Of a stretch of 64,000 nucleotides of DNA, positions 46,329 to 54,731 are shown piece after piece. Source of the stretch: Betaproteobacteria bacterium (lineage in GTDB: Bacteria > Pseudomonadota > Gammaproteobacteria > Burkholderiales > Usitatibacteraceae); contig JADKJR010000007.1 of assembly GCA_016720925.1 (NCBI GenBank), forward strand, positions 62,001 through 126,000, given 5' to 3'. The notes under the pieces are model-generated. The model searched no databases. It was not told where the DNA came from and saw only the letters and a list, made by a program, of their open reading frames with translations. Numbering within the stretch: the first letter of the stretch is position 1; each line of letters opens with the position of its first letter. A program made the position numbers and the translations under genes.

Positions 46329-47756
46329 ATGAAGTTGAGCATGAAGCCATCAAATACCAGCAATCCCGGCAGTCCCATCAAGATCAGCAAACGAAAATCA
46401 AAGCCGCCGAAAGTCGGCTTTGTTTCGTTGGGCTGCCCCAAGGCGCTGGTCGATTCCGAGCAGATCATCACGCAACTGCGTGCCGAGGGCTACGAGATCG
46501 CCCCCAACTACGCCGGCGCCGATCTGGTGGTGGTGAACACCTGCGGATTCATCGACTCTGCCGTGGAAGAATCGCTCGACGCCATCGGTGAAGCGCTCGC
46601 GGAAAATGGCAAGGTGATCGTCACCGGCTGCCTCGGCGCGAAGGCAGGCGCGGGCGGCGGCAATCTCATCAAGCAAGTCCATCCGAAAGTGCTGGCCGTT
46701 ACCGGCCCGCACGCGAAGGATGAAGTGATGCACCATGTGCACGCGCATCTGCCGCAGCCGCACGACCCGTTTATCGATCTCGTGCCGGCGGCCGGCATCA
46801 AGCTCACGCCAAAACACTACGCTTACCTGAAGATTTCCGAAGGCTGCAATCACCGCTGCACGTTTTGCATTATTCCGTCGATGCGCGGTGACCTCGTCAG
46901 CCGCCCGGTGGGCAGCGTGATGCAGGAAGCGGAGAACCTGATCAAATCCGGCGTGAAGGAATTGCTGGTGATTTCGCAGGACACCAGCGCCTATGGTGTC
47001 GACGTGAAATACCGCACCGGTTTCTGGAACGGCCGCCCGCTGAAGACACGCATGACGGAGCTGTGCGAGGCGCTAGGCAATATCGGTGGAACCGAAAAAC
47101 CGTGGGTACGCTTGCACTATGTGTATCCGTATCCGCACGTAGACGAAGTCATTCCCCTGATGGCCGAAGGCAAAATCCTGCCGTATCTGGATATCCCGTT
47201 CCAGCACGCCAACCCGCGCATTCTGAAATTAATGAAGCGCCCCGCCGCAGCGGAAAAAACCCTCGAGCGCATCCAGGCGTGGCGCAAGATTTGTCCTGAC
47301 CTGACGATTCGCTCGACCTTCATCGCCGGCTTCCCGGGCGAGACCGAAGCCGAATTTCAGGAGCTTTTGGATTTCCTGACCGACGCGCAACTCGATCGCG
47401 TCGGCTGCTTCGCATACTCACCGGTGGAAGGCGCCAAAGCAAATGACCTGCCGGACGCGGTTCCGGCTGAAGTGCGCGAAGAACGCCAGGCACGCTTCAT
47501 GGCGCATCAGGAAAAAATCAGCAAGAAACGACTGAAAGCAAAAGTCGGTCGCGAAATCGATGTGCTGGTCGATCGCCTCGCCGAAGACGACAAGGGCAAT
47601 CGCATTGCCATCGGGCGTTCAAAGGCGGACGCGCCGGAGATTGATGGTGTTGTTTACGTCACCGGTGCGAGCAAGAAATTGCAGCCCGGTGAGTTCCTGC
47701 GCGCGCAGGTCGTCGCGGCGCAGGCGCATGATCTGACGGCGGAATTTGTTCCATAG
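46329..47756 (+). CDS. rimO: ribosomal protein S12 methylthiotransferase RimO
   Basis: Radical-SAM enzyme adding a methylthio group to Asp88 of ribosomal protein S12; 475 residues. N-terminal UPF0004 domain (VGFVSLGCPKALVDSEQI) holds three Cys of one Fe-S cluster; the radical SAM CxxxCxxC is in EGCNHRCTFCIIPSMRG; a TRAM domain (KVGREIDVLVD) closes the protein. The first 28 residues are Lys/Ser/Pro rich and variable; a start at 46344 (the second Met, M-K-P-S) is possible. Nine bases after the phaR stop, so possibly co-transcribed. Confidence 0.95.
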   Translation: MKLSMKPSNTSNPGSPIKISKRKSKPPKVGFVSLGCPKALVDSEQIITQLRAEGYEIAPNYAGADLVVVNTCGFIDSAVEESLDAIGEALAENGKVIVTGCLGAKAGAGGGNLIKQVHPKVLAVTGPHAKDEVMHHVHAHLPQPHDPFIDLVPAAGIKLTPKHYAYLKISEGCNHRCTFCIIPSMRGDLVSRPVGSVMQEAENLIKSGVKELLVISQDTSAYGVDVKYRTGFWNGRPLKTRMTELCEALGNIGGTEKPWVRLHYVYPYPHVDEVIPLMAEGKILPYLDIPFQHANPRILKLMKRPAAAEKTLERIQAWRKICPDLTIRSTFIAGFPGETEAEFQELLDFLTDAQLDRVGCFAYSPVEGAKANDLPDAVPAEVREERQARFMAHQEKISKKRLKAKVGREIDVLVDRLAEDDKGNRIAIGRSKADAPEIDGVVYVTGASKKLQPGEFLRAQVVAAQAHDLTAEFVP

Positions 47757-47764
47757 GTAGAAAT

Positions 47765-47832
47765 GAAACTCAAGCACTGGTGCGGCTTTCTTGGCATTAT
47801 TGCTCGGAACGCCGCGCCAGTTCTTGTGTCTG
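47765..47832. repeat. dispersed palindromic intergenic repeat, copy 6
   Basis: Arms GAAACTCAAGCACTGGTGCGG and CGCCGCGCCAGTTCTTGTGTC with inner CTTTCTTGG. Begins 9 bases after the rimO stop. The remaining sequence to the integron cassette (47833-48042) has no gene. Confidence 0.82.
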
Positions 47833-48012
47833 CAACCTTGCGCAGCCCGACAAGTTTCCGCGCGGCAATGACTTTGATCGCTGAATGCCGATACGGCGAC
47901 AGGTGTGTTTGTTGAATTCGTTTAGGGTGTGATAATTGGTACCACGCCGTTGATTTCAAAGGCTTCGCCTTTGCGCGAGGCTTGTAAGCGCGCAGAACTT
48001 TTTTCACCGTTT

Positions 48013-48036
48013 ATGGACACCTCGACGGGTGTCCAT
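48013..48036. other. perfect hairpin just upstream of the cassette insertion point
   Basis: ATGGACACC-TCGACG-GGTGTCCAT, a 9-bp stem followed by TTTCT. It may be a weak rimO-side terminator. It lies 6 bases from the point where the integron cassette begins and may have marked the insertion target. Confidence 0.6.
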
Positions 48037-48042
48037 TTCTAG

Positions 48043-48623
48043 TTGGGCGTCATGAACTCACCGGTTCTTCCAGTCGAGGCTAACGACATACTGCGCCGGC
48101 TGTTTGTAGGCGCAGTCGTGAACGGCGTGCGATTCGGGTTGCTGCAGTTGCTGTTCGACAATCAGTCTGCCGTTGGAGAGCCATATCTGAACCTTGCCTC
48201 ACAGTGGCGGGTGTTCGACCTGATGGAAACATTGACCAGTTCGTTTCCCGGAGCTGGAGCTTTGTCCAAAAGGAGCTCCTGAACCAAGTTGGATTGCTCG
48301 CGCTTGTCGCTACTTCACAAGCAGTGTCCAGCAAGTTGAAAGGTCTTCGGGTTTCCGTCGGCCAGCACTTGGTCTTGACCTTCACTGACGAAGCACGGTC
48401 CTCTTCCTGAACGGCAAGGACACAGAGCTTTTGGTACGAACCGTGGACTGCTGGCCGCCCATGCACCTCCTGAGCAACATACCGAGGTAATCGCTTGCCC
48501 AGGCGGAGAACTCGCCTTCATCCTTCCAACACGGGCGAACGACGCATGACGCCCAACCCCTCGTTGCACCCGACCTGCATCAGCCGGCTTCGCCGGTTGC
48601 CCACAGGCGGGTGAACTCAAACG
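48043..48623 (+). mobile_element. solitary integron gene cassette
   Basis: A 581-bp unit in the standard cassette layout: GTTGGGC (48042-48048, matching the GTTRRRY core site) runs into G-T-C-A-T-G, the usual short spacing to the gene start; then one open frame; then an attC site whose R'' box GCCCAAC is the exact reverse complement of GTTGGGC, as required of a cassette that once circularised. The second crossover is expected at 48623/48624. No integrase gene, attI or further attC is present, so this is a lone cassette placed at a secondary site. Confidence 0.8.
48052..48490 (+). pseudogene. cassette-borne hypothetical protein, two frameshifts
   Basis: The passenger gene of the integron cassette. 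Three frames join into one coherent product of about 146 residues if one C is added near 48219-48220 (giving W-R-V-F-D-P-D-G-N) and one base near 48394 (giving D-E-A-T-V-L-F-L-N-G). The result has alternating hydrophobic pattern and ends C-W-P-P-M-H-L-L-S-N-I-P-R. I do not recognise the family. Integron cassettes commonly carry such small orphan proteins with stress, toxin-immunity or phage-defence roles, but nothing here proves one. Confidence 0.6.
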
Positions 48624-48629
48624 CTAGAC
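48551..48629 (+). other. attC recombination site (59-base element)
   Basis: 79 bp. R'' box GCCCAAC; L'' GTTGCACCC pairs with L' GGGTGAAC, leaving one unpaired extra G, the extrahelical base that directs IntI to the correct strand; the stem continues CCTG/CAGG and CAGCCGG/CCGGTTG around a CTTCG loop; the R' box is GCTAGAC (canonical GTTRRRY with one change). This is the full architecture of an attC hairpin. Confidence 0.82.
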
Positions 48630-48646
48630 GCTTTTGTAAGTCACGT

Positions 48647-49102
48647 ATGCGCAAGCACGTCCTTCTCTACGGCCTCATCGGCGGCGTCCTCATCGCCGTG
48701 CTCAAACTCATTGAGTACCGTTGGCTCGTGGTGGAGTATTCGGTGGAAATCTACGGCGCGCTGGTGGCGGCGGTGTTTGCCGGTTTTGGCATCTGGCTCG
48801 GCCGCAGGCTCACGCGGCCCGCGCATCACACCGAGACGGTGGTGGTGCGCGAAGTCGTGGTGCCGGCGCCGGCCAACTTTGTGCGTGATCAGAACAAGGT
48901 TGAGTCGCTCGGCATCACGCCCCGTGAACTGGAGATTCTGGAGCTCATCGCCGCAGGGCTTTCCAACAAGGAGATCGCCGCGCGAGTGTTCGTCAGCGAA
49001 AACACGGTCAAAACGCATTCGAGCCGGGTGTTCGACAAGCTCGGCGCGCGGCGGCGGACCCAGGCGGTACAGTTGGGAAAAGAGTTGCGATTGATCCCTT
49101 AG
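48647..49102 (+). CDS. membrane-anchored LuxR-type transcriptional regulator
   Basis: 151 residues. Two hydrophobic helices at the N-terminus (LLYGLIGGVLIAVLKLI and IYGALVAAVFAGFGIWLG) put it in the inner membrane. The C-terminus is a LuxR/GerE helix-turn-helix: GITPRELEILELIAAGLSNKEIAARVFVSENTVKTH.., given here in part (residues about 95-145). There is no receiver domain. It is followed by a DUF4199 membrane protein on the same strand. The two are often found side by side, suggesting a membrane-tethered regulator whose partner senses an envelope signal. Start ATG 48647 lies just beyond the attC site. Confidence 0.85.
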   Translation: MRKHVLLYGLIGGVLIAVLKLIEYRWLVVEYSVEIYGALVAAVFAGFGIWLGRRLTRPAHHTETVVVREVVVPAPANFVRDQNKVESLGITPRELEILELIAAGLSNKEIAARVFVSENTVKTHSSRVFDKLGARRRTQAVQLGKELRLIP

Positions 49103-49260
49103 TCGCGCAGTTCAACGGGCGCCCGGCTGGCAAACGGAATCCCGGCCTCCCACTTTCGAGTGATTTCGCGCAAAATTGTTGAAAATCATCCTTTCGGGTG
49201 ACGCGCAGGAGATGGCGTGGCGGCCAGAATCGGCCCTCCTCAACAAACCTGGGAGTTGCG

Positions 49261-49803
49261 ATGCAAAAAATTGTGCTGACCTTCGGGCTCATTTCGGGCG
49301 CCATCCTGTCGGCGATGATGCTCCTCACGCTGCCCTTCATGGACAAGATCGGCTTCGACAAGGGCGAAGTCATCGGCTACACGACGATGGTGCTCGCCTT
49401 CCTGATGGTGTTTTTCGGCGTCAAGTCGTACCGCGATAACGTGGCGGGCGGCAGCGTGACGTTCGGCCGCGCCTTCCTCGTGGGCCTGATGATCACGGCC
49501 GTCGCCAGCGTCTGCTACGTCGCTACCTGGCAAGTGGTCTACTACAAAGTGGCGCCCGACTTTGGCGAGAAATACACCGCGTACGCCGTGGAGAAGGCGA
49601 GAAAAGCCGGCGCCACGGACGCGAAAATCGAGGCGACGAAAAAGGAGATGACGGAATTCATGGAGATGTACAAGAATCCGCTCGTGAACATCGCCATCAC
49701 TTTTCTCGAGCCGTTGCCGGTCGGGCTACTTTTTACACTCGTGTCGGCGGGTGTGCTGAGCCGGAGGCGGCGGGCAGAAGGGGCGGCAGTCGCGTCAATT
49801 TAA
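49261..49803 (+). CDS. DUF4199 family inner-membrane protein
   Basis: 180 residues with four hydrophobic segments; GLISGAILSAMMLLTLPFM and GYTTMVLAFLMVFFGVKSYRD are the conserved start of DUF4199. A hydrophilic, Lys/Glu-rich insertion (residues about 105-145, including K-A-R-K-A-G-A-T-D-A-K) separates TM3 and TM4. GGGAG lies 6 bases before the ATG. The function of the family is unknown. Gene order with the membrane LuxR protein suggests a signalling pair. Confidence 0.85.
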   Translation: MQKIVLTFGLISGAILSAMMLLTLPFMDKIGFDKGEVIGYTTMVLAFLMVFFGVKSYRDNVAGGSVTFGRAFLVGLMITAVASVCYVATWQVVYYKVAPDFGEKYTAYAVEKARKAGATDAKIEATKKEMTEFMEMYKNPLVNIAITFLEPLPVGLLFTLVSAGVLSRRRRAEGAAVASI

Positions 49804-49872
49804 TTTGTGCTGGCGGGGCGGTTGTCCTTTGCCAGCCGTCATTCAAAACATCGCACCACACAGGAGGAAATT

Positions 49873-50244
49873 ATGGAACTGGGCGCTTTCTCTGTCAGCT
49901 TGGCCGTAAAAGATATCGAGGCATCGAAGGTCTTTTACAAGAAACTCGGCTTTACCGTTTTTGGCGGGAATCAATCGCAGAATTGGTTGATCATGAAAAA
50001 TGGCGACCACGCAATCGGGCTGTTCCAGGGCATGTTCGACAAGAACATCCTCACCTTCAATCCGGGCTGGAATAGCGATGCCCAGCCAATCGGAAAATTC
50101 ACCGACGTTCGCGCGTTGCAGCGTCAGCTCAAGGATCGCGGCGTAAGCATGATTTCCGAAGCGGACGAAGGCACCACGGGTCCGGCCAGCTTCATGATTG
50201 CGGATCCGGATGGAAACGCGATTCTGGTTGATCAGCACGTGTAG
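49873..50244 (+). CDS. VOC-superfamily (glyoxalase/bleomycin-resistance-like) protein
   Basis: 123-residue vicinal-oxygen-chelate fold protein with two beta-alpha-beta-beta-beta modules: F-S-V-S-L-A-V-K-D-I-E-A-S and SFMIADPDGNAILVDQ. AGGAGG is positioned well before the ATG. Members bind or convert small metabolites with a metal ion; the specific substrate cannot be read. Followed by a second VOC gene 49 bases later. Confidence 0.85.
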   Translation: MELGAFSVSLAVKDIEASKVFYKKLGFTVFGGNQSQNWLIMKNGDHAIGLFQGMFDKNILTFNPGWNSDAQPIGKFTDVRALQRQLKDRGVSMISEADEGTTGPASFMIADPDGNAILVDQHV

Positions 50245-50293
50245 GCAGCGGCGCCGCTGTCTTAACCATCAATCATCACCCAAACGGCAAAAT

Positions 50294-50674
50294 ATGCTGC
50301 ATCACCTTTCTCTTCCCGTTAGCGACATCGCACGTTCGGACGCTTTCTATAGCGCGGTTCTCTCGCCGCTTGGTTACGTTCGTGTCTGGGTGTATGACGA
50401 TGCGGTGGGCTATGGCCCGCCCGGTGGTGGTGACAAGTTTGCCATCAAGCTCAGCAGACGCGCCGTAATACCACCCGTCACCGGATTCCATGTCGCATTC
50501 GCCGCGCCGACGCGTGAATGCGTCGTGCGCTTTCATGCGGAAGCACTGTCGCATGGCGGCAAAGACAATGGTCCGGCCGGCTTGCGTCCGCATTATGGCG
50601 AGCATTATTTTGCCGCGTTCGTGTTTGATCCGGATGGGTATCAGCTTGAAGCGGTAATCAACGCACCGGTGTGA
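50294..50674 (+). CDS. VOC-superfamily (glyoxalase-like) protein
   Basis: 126 residues. Metal-ligand candidates are His in M-L-H-H-L-S-L-P-V, His in FHVAFAAPT, and Glu in DPDGYQLEAV, in the order seen in glyoxalase I-type lactoylglutathione lyases of the bacterial YdcE-like group. Ribosome site is weak. Placed after another VOC gene, with which it is not closely similar. Substrate unknown. Confidence 0.85.
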   Translation: MLHHLSLPVSDIARSDAFYSAVLSPLGYVRVWVYDDAVGYGPPGGGDKFAIKLSRRAVIPPVTGFHVAFAAPTRECVVRFHAEALSHGGKDNGPAGLRPHYGEHYFAAFVFDPDGYQLEAVINAPV

Positions 50675-50694
50675 TCAAGCCGGCGAAATGTTGT

Positions 50695-50762
50695 GAAACA
50701 CTAGCACTGGCGCGGCGTTCAGGCCACAAATGCTCTGAAATGCGCGCCAGTGCTTGTATTTG
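50695..50762. repeat. dispersed palindromic intergenic repeat, copy 7
   Basis: Arms GAAACACTAGCACTGGCGCGG and GCGCGCCAGTGCTTGTATTTG, inner CGTTCAGGCC. Nearly identical on the left arm to copy 8. Lies between the convergent VOC and GH109 genes. Confidence 0.88.
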
Positions 50763-50791
50763 TACTGACGAAAGAAGAAAATCACCAACGC

Positions 50792-52138
50792 CTAATAGCG
50801 ATCATCCATCGCAAAAATCGGTGTGCGTGTCGCCCATTTCCCGGCGGTAAAGTCGGGAAACTCAAGCGTGCGATTGCCTTCGCGAATCGACTGTTCGGAG
50901 AGCGGGGCAATTGCGCTCCAGGCGACGGCATCAAAGATGTCGATGGGCATCGGCGTGTCGGCCTTCAGCGCTTCGACGAAGGCATGAATGACGAAAAAAT
51001 CCATGCCGCCGTGTCCCGCGCTTTCGGCCTTGCCGGCGTGGCGCTTCCACAGCGGGTGATCGTACATATCGAGCCACGCCTGCGCGGGTTCCCAGCGATG
51101 GGGCGTCGGGCTTTTGCCTTCGAAGTAGAGACTTTTGTTGACGTCCATCCAGATGCCGCGCGTGCCCTGCACGCGAAAGCCGAGGGAATAGGGGCGCGGC
51201 AGGTTGGTGTCGTGTTGCAACAGGATGGTCTCGCCGTTGGCGCAGGCGATTTGCGTGGTGACCACGTCGCCCAGCGCGAAATCGACCTTCGCGCTCGGAT
51301 GATCCTTGCCGCCGACCGCGGCGGCATATTCCTTGAGGCCGCGTGCCTTGGTGGCAAAACTGCCGATGCGCGTGAAGCGATTGCCACGATGGATATTGAG
51401 CCACATCGCGGCGGGACCGATGCCGTGGCTGGGGTAAAGATCACCGTTGCGGGTAACCGAATGCGGCGTGCGCCAGCGGGACTCCGACCAGCCTTTCGCG
51501 CCGAACTCGGCGCCGCGCTCGTAAGGCAGTGCCGGATTGCCGGAATTGAACTTGACGCCGCGCAGATCGTGCTGGTAGCCGGCCTGCACGTGTATCAGCT
51601 CACCGAACAGATCCTGCCGCACCATATTGAGAACGGCCATCACGTCGCGCCGGTAGCAGACGTTTTCCAGCAGCATGTATGGCGTGCCGGTGCGCAACTG
51701 GGTGCGCAACACCTGCCAGTGGTCGTCGAGCGTGACTCCGGCTACCACTTCGCAACCTACCGCCACCTTGGCCTCCATTGCCGCAATCGCCATGGGCGCG
51801 TGCCATTCCCAGGGGGTGACAATCAGCACCGCGTCGAGCGATGCCTTGGCCAGCATCTCCTCCCACGCGCGGTCATCGCCGGTGAACACGCGCGGCTTGG
51901 CGCGGCCGGCCTTTTCGCATTGCTTCAGCGCGGCGTCAATCATCGGCGGCTCGATATCGCAGATGGCGGTGATGTCGACATCGCTGCGTTTGAGCAGTTC
52001 TTCAAGGTGAACTTGACCCCGCAGGCCGGTGCCGATGATGCCCACGCGCAAGCGTTCCCGGGTTTTCGCGAAGGACGGAAAGGTAAGTGAGGATGCCAGC
52101 GCGCCAATCGTGGTGGCAATGAAATGACGTCGATTCAT
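50792..52138 (-). CDS. GH109 family glycosidase / Gfo-Idh-MocA oxidoreductase
   Basis: 448 residues. A Tat/Sec-like signal (M-N-R-R-H-F-I-A-T-T) precedes the Rossmann motif GIIGTGLRGQVHLEEL. ENVCYRRDVMAVLNMVRQ, WRTPHSVTRNGDLYPSHGIGP, NIHRGNRF, NGETILLQHDTNLPRPYSLG and HGGMDFFV are strong GH109 blocks: this family uses bound NAD+ to cleave alpha-N-acetylgalactosaminides by oxidation-elimination. A general Idh/MocA oxidoreductase is a less likely alternative. It would fit with glycan scavenging by the genes at 1-10 kb. Transcribed away from the glycine-zipper gene's terminator. Confidence 0.9.
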   Translation of the reverse strand: MNRRHFIATTIGALASSLTFPSFAKTRERLRVGIIGTGLRGQVHLEELLKRSDVDITAICDIEPPMIDAALKQCEKAGRAKPRVFTGDDRAWEEMLAKASLDAVLIVTPWEWHAPMAIAAMEAKVAVGCEVVAGVTLDDHWQVLRTQLRTGTPYMLLENVCYRRDVMAVLNMVRQDLFGELIHVQAGYQHDLRGVKFNSGNPALPYERGAEFGAKGWSESRWRTPHSVTRNGDLYPSHGIGPAAMWLNIHRGNRFTRIGSFATKARGLKEYAAAVGGKDHPSAKVDFALGDVVTTQIACANGETILLQHDTNLPRPYSLGFRVQGTRGIWMDVNKSLYFEGKSPTPHRWEPAQAWLDMYDHPLWKRHAGKAESAGHGGMDFFVIHAFVEALKADTPMPIDIFDAVAWSAIAPLSEQSIREGNRTLEFPDFTAGKWATRTPIFAMDDRY

Positions 52139-52170
52139 CCGGGACCTCGATGCGCATGGGTAGTGTGGAA

Positions 52171-52196
52171 TGAAAAAGCCCGCGTCATGCGGGCTT
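52171..52196 (-). terminator. rho-independent terminator after the glycine-zipper gene
   Basis: On the minus strand AAGCCCGC-ATGAC-GCGGGCTT followed by TTTTTC. Lies between the glycine-zipper stop and the GH109 start. Confidence 0.88.
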
Positions 52197-52213
52197 GGCT
52201 TGCGGCGACTTGA

Positions 52214-52612
52214 TTATTGCCGCGTCAATTTGTTATCGACGATCCTGATCTGGTCGCCGACTTTGTAGGCGGTCGCGGCGTTGTAGGTAAAGGTACGCGA
52301 CTCACCGGTGTCCAGTTTGACGATAACCTGATACTGGGTTCGGGATTTCGAGCCTTTCTCGACTTGATGGCCCGCATATGCACCACCGGCAGCGCCTGCG
52401 ACCGTCGCCACATCTTTGCCACGACCGCTCCCCACTTGGTGGCCCAGCACGCCGCCCAGTACGCCGCCAGCAATGGCGCCCACACCGGATGCTTGCCCTT
52501 TAAACTGAACGATCTTCATGTCGGTGACGATGCCACAGGTGTTGCATGCAGCGAACGCGCCATTGGCCATCAACAGGGCGGCTGCCAAAAAGAGTGCCTT
52601 TGTCATTTTCAT
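52214..52612 (-). CDS. glycine-zipper 2TM domain envelope protein
   Basis: 132 residues: signal peptide ending G-A-F-A-A, then a glycine zipper (GVGAIAGGVLGGVLGHQVGSGRG, about residues 43-65, and GAAGGAYAGHQVEKG) that can insert in membranes, then a C-terminal beta region (VIVKLDTGESRTFTYN). Related to the SlyB/17-kDa antigen group, but with no lipobox Cys. Two Cys in A-C-N-T-C-G just after the signal are unusual and may form a disulphide or bind metal. Outer-membrane integrity is the usual assigned role. Confidence 0.85.
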   Translation of the reverse strand: MKMTKALFLAAALLMANGAFAACNTCGIVTDMKIVQFKGQASGVGAIAGGVLGGVLGHQVGSGRGKDVATVAGAAGGAYAGHQVEKGSKSRTQYQVIVKLDTGESRTFTYNAATAYKVGDQIRIVDNKLTRQ

Positions 52613-52704
52613 CAGGTTACTTTCAAAGAATGATAGCGGCCAACGATATTGTTGCCGACGAAAAGTTTTCTCACCGAAAAGTAACGACTCAGCGCTTGGC
52701 CGGT

Positions 52705-54258
52705 TTACCGCTCCACGTCACTCGCGCGCAGTTGCGGGAACAGGATGACATCGCGAATCGACGGGCTGTTGGTCAGCAACATGACGAGGCGATCAATGCC
52801 GATACCTTCGCCGGCGGTCGGCGGCAGTCCGTATTCCAATGCGCGCACGTAGTCGGCGTCGTAGTGCATGGCCTCGGCGTCGCCCGCGTCTTTCTGCCGC
52901 ACCTGATCCATGAATCGTTCGGCCTGGTCTTCGGGATCATTCAACTCCGAGAATCCATTGGCGATTTCGCGCCCGGCGATGAAGAGTTCGAAGCGATCGC
53001 AGACGGCCGGGTTCTGGTCGTTGCGGCGCGACAGCGGTGAGGTTTCCGCCGGGTACGAAACCAGAAACGTTGGCTGGATCAGCTTCGATTCAGCGGCCGC
53101 TTCGAATAATTTCAGTTGCAGCGTGCCGATGGTGTCGGTTTCTTTCGCATTCTCGCCGTTGGCGCGGATATGTTTCAGCAATGTCGGGCCGTCGTTGAAA
53201 TCAATGCCGGCCAGATCCGGCGCGTACTTCTTCACCGCGTCCACCATCGTCAGGCGATCGAACGGCTTGCCGAAATCGATTTCCATGCCTTGGTAATCAA
53301 TGAGCGTCTTGCCCAGCACTTTGGTGGCGATGTCGCGGAACATGTCCTCAGTGAACTGCATCAGGTGTTCGTAGTCGCGCCACGCGATGTAGAACTCCAT
53401 CATCGTGAATTCCGGGTTGTGACGTACCGAGATGCCCTCGTTGCGGAAATTGCGGTTGATCTCGAACACGCGCTCGAAACCGCCCACCACCAGGCGCTTC
53501 AAATAGAGTTCCGGCGCGATGCGCAGGTACAGTTCCATATCCAGCGCGTTGTGATGGGTCTTGAACGGACGTGCCGCGGCGCCGCCGGGGATCGGATGCA
53601 TCATCGGCGTTTCCACTTCAAGGTAGCCGTGTTGCACCATGAATTCGCGCATCGATTGAACGATCTTCGAGCGCACCACGAAAGTCTCACGTACTTCGGG
53701 GCTCATGATCAGATCGACATAGCGCATGCGATAGCGCTGTTCGGTATCGGTCAGGCCGTGGAATTTTTCCGGAAGCGGTCGAATCGATTTGGTGATGAGG
53801 CGAATCGATTTGACGTGAATCGACAATTCGTTGGAGTTGGTACGGAACAAATAGCCTTCGGCACCGACAATGTCACCCAGATCGAAGCGCTTGAACGCCT
53901 CCATGGCCTCTTCGCCGATGTCATCGCGTTTCACATATAACTGGATGCGGCCCGAAGCATCCTGGATGGTGGCAAACGCAGCCTTGCCCATCAAGCGTTT
54001 CAGCATGATGCGGCCGGCGACTTTGACGTCGATGTGCGCGTTGGCCTCGAACTCTTCCTTCGATTTCGTGCCGTGTGCGGCGTGCAGTTCCTGCGCGGCG
54101 TGCTCGGGGCGATAGTCGTTCGGGAACGCGTTACCGTTCGGGCTGGCGGCGCGCAGGGCCTTCAGCTTTTCGCGGCGGTCGGCGATGACATGATTCTCGT
54201 CGGGCGGCTCTGAGTGTTGGGGCGGTTGGCTTGATGGATCTTTATCTTTATCGGACAT
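52705..54258 (-). CDS. lysS: lysyl-tRNA synthetase, class II
   Basis: 517-residue synthetase charging tRNA-Lys. Anticodon-binding OB fold (VKVAGRIMLKRLMGKAAFATIQDASG, about residues 65-90, starting V-A-G-R) comes first; then class II motif 1, motif 2 (RNFRNEGISVRHNPEFTMMEFY, shown by its ends FRNE..MMEF) and motif 3 (GEGIGIDRLVMLLT). The Asp/Ser/Pro-rich first 25 residues are variable; ATG 54258 is preferred to the upstream in-frame extension. Part of the conserved lysS-prfB-recJ block. Confidence 0.95.
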   Translation of the reverse strand: MSDKDKDPSSQPPQHSEPPDENHVIADRREKLKALRAASPNGNAFPNDYRPEHAAQELHAAHGTKSKEEFEANAHIDVKVAGRIMLKRLMGKAAFATIQDASGRIQLYVKRDDIGEEAMEAFKRFDLGDIVGAEGYLFRTNSNELSIHVKSIRLITKSIRPLPEKFHGLTDTEQRYRMRYVDLIMSPEVRETFVVRSKIVQSMREFMVQHGYLEVETPMMHPIPGGAAARPFKTHHNALDMELYLRIAPELYLKRLVVGGFERVFEINRNFRNEGISVRHNPEFTMMEFYIAWRDYEHLMQFTEDMFRDIATKVLGKTLIDYQGMEIDFGKPFDRLTMVDAVKKYAPDLAGIDFNDGPTLLKHIRANGENAKETDTIGTLQLKLFEAAAESKLIQPTFLVSYPAETSPLSRRNDQNPAVCDRFELFIAGREIANGFSELNDPEDQAERFMDQVRQKDAGDAEAMHYDADYVRALEYGLPPTAGEGIGIDRLVMLLTNSPSIRDVILFPQLRASDVER

Positions 54259-54293
54259 GATGTTGCCTGATGAAATGGAATGGGTAACGCGGG

Positions 54294-54731
54294 TCAAGCT
54301 GTTTTGAAGCTGGTGAGGGCAATGCCTGCGAGGCACAAAGCGACGCCACCAACCTTTGTCACGGAAATGGATTCTCCGAAAAATAATGAACCGATGGTGA
54401 GCGTGGAGATCGTGACCACCGCTGCCGTGGTCACGAACGCAGTTGAGAGTTCCCCGCCCGCGCGGTAAGCGAGAAGGAAGCCGATCTCAATCAGCACAAT
54501 GCTGATAGCGACCCCCAATACGGCCCAGTTGAGCTTACCCACCTCGACGGCCAGCGAATCCGCCATCGGAAAAAGAGAGAACAACGGCAAAGTCGCAAGG
54601 GCAGCGAAAAGATAAAATACCACCAGCGACACGATGGGATGTGCGTCAGGCGCCACACTTTTCTGCGTAACGTGATAGAGCACCTGACCGATGACGGCGA
54701 TGACCAGCGCCAATATGAGTCCCACTTTCAT
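54294..54731 (-). CDS. small four-helix EamA/SMR-like transporter
   Basis: 145-residue inner-membrane protein with about four helices (GLILALVIAVIGQVLYHV, VVFYLFAALATLPLF, LGVAISIVLIEIGFLLAY, VGGVALCLAGIALTS). It equals one EamA half, so it would work as a dimer like small multidrug-resistance proteins. Its ATG overlaps the prfB stop (TAATG), so it is translationally coupled to prfB. Substrate unknown; lying between prfB and lysS is not a universal arrangement. Confidence 0.82.
   Translation of the reverse strand: MKVGLILALVIAVIGQVLYHVTQKSVAPDAHPIVSLVVFYLFAALATLPLFSLFPMADSLAVEVGKLNWAVLGVAISIVLIEIGFLLAYRAGGELSTAFVTTAAVVTISTLTIGSLFFGESISVTKVGGVALCLAGIALTSFKTA

Noticed and set aside
47940..48042. 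A second attC or attI upstream of the cassette
   Set aside because: Only the core GTTGGGC is present; no L'/L'' boxes or long stem precede it, and the local hairpin has the wrong spacing.
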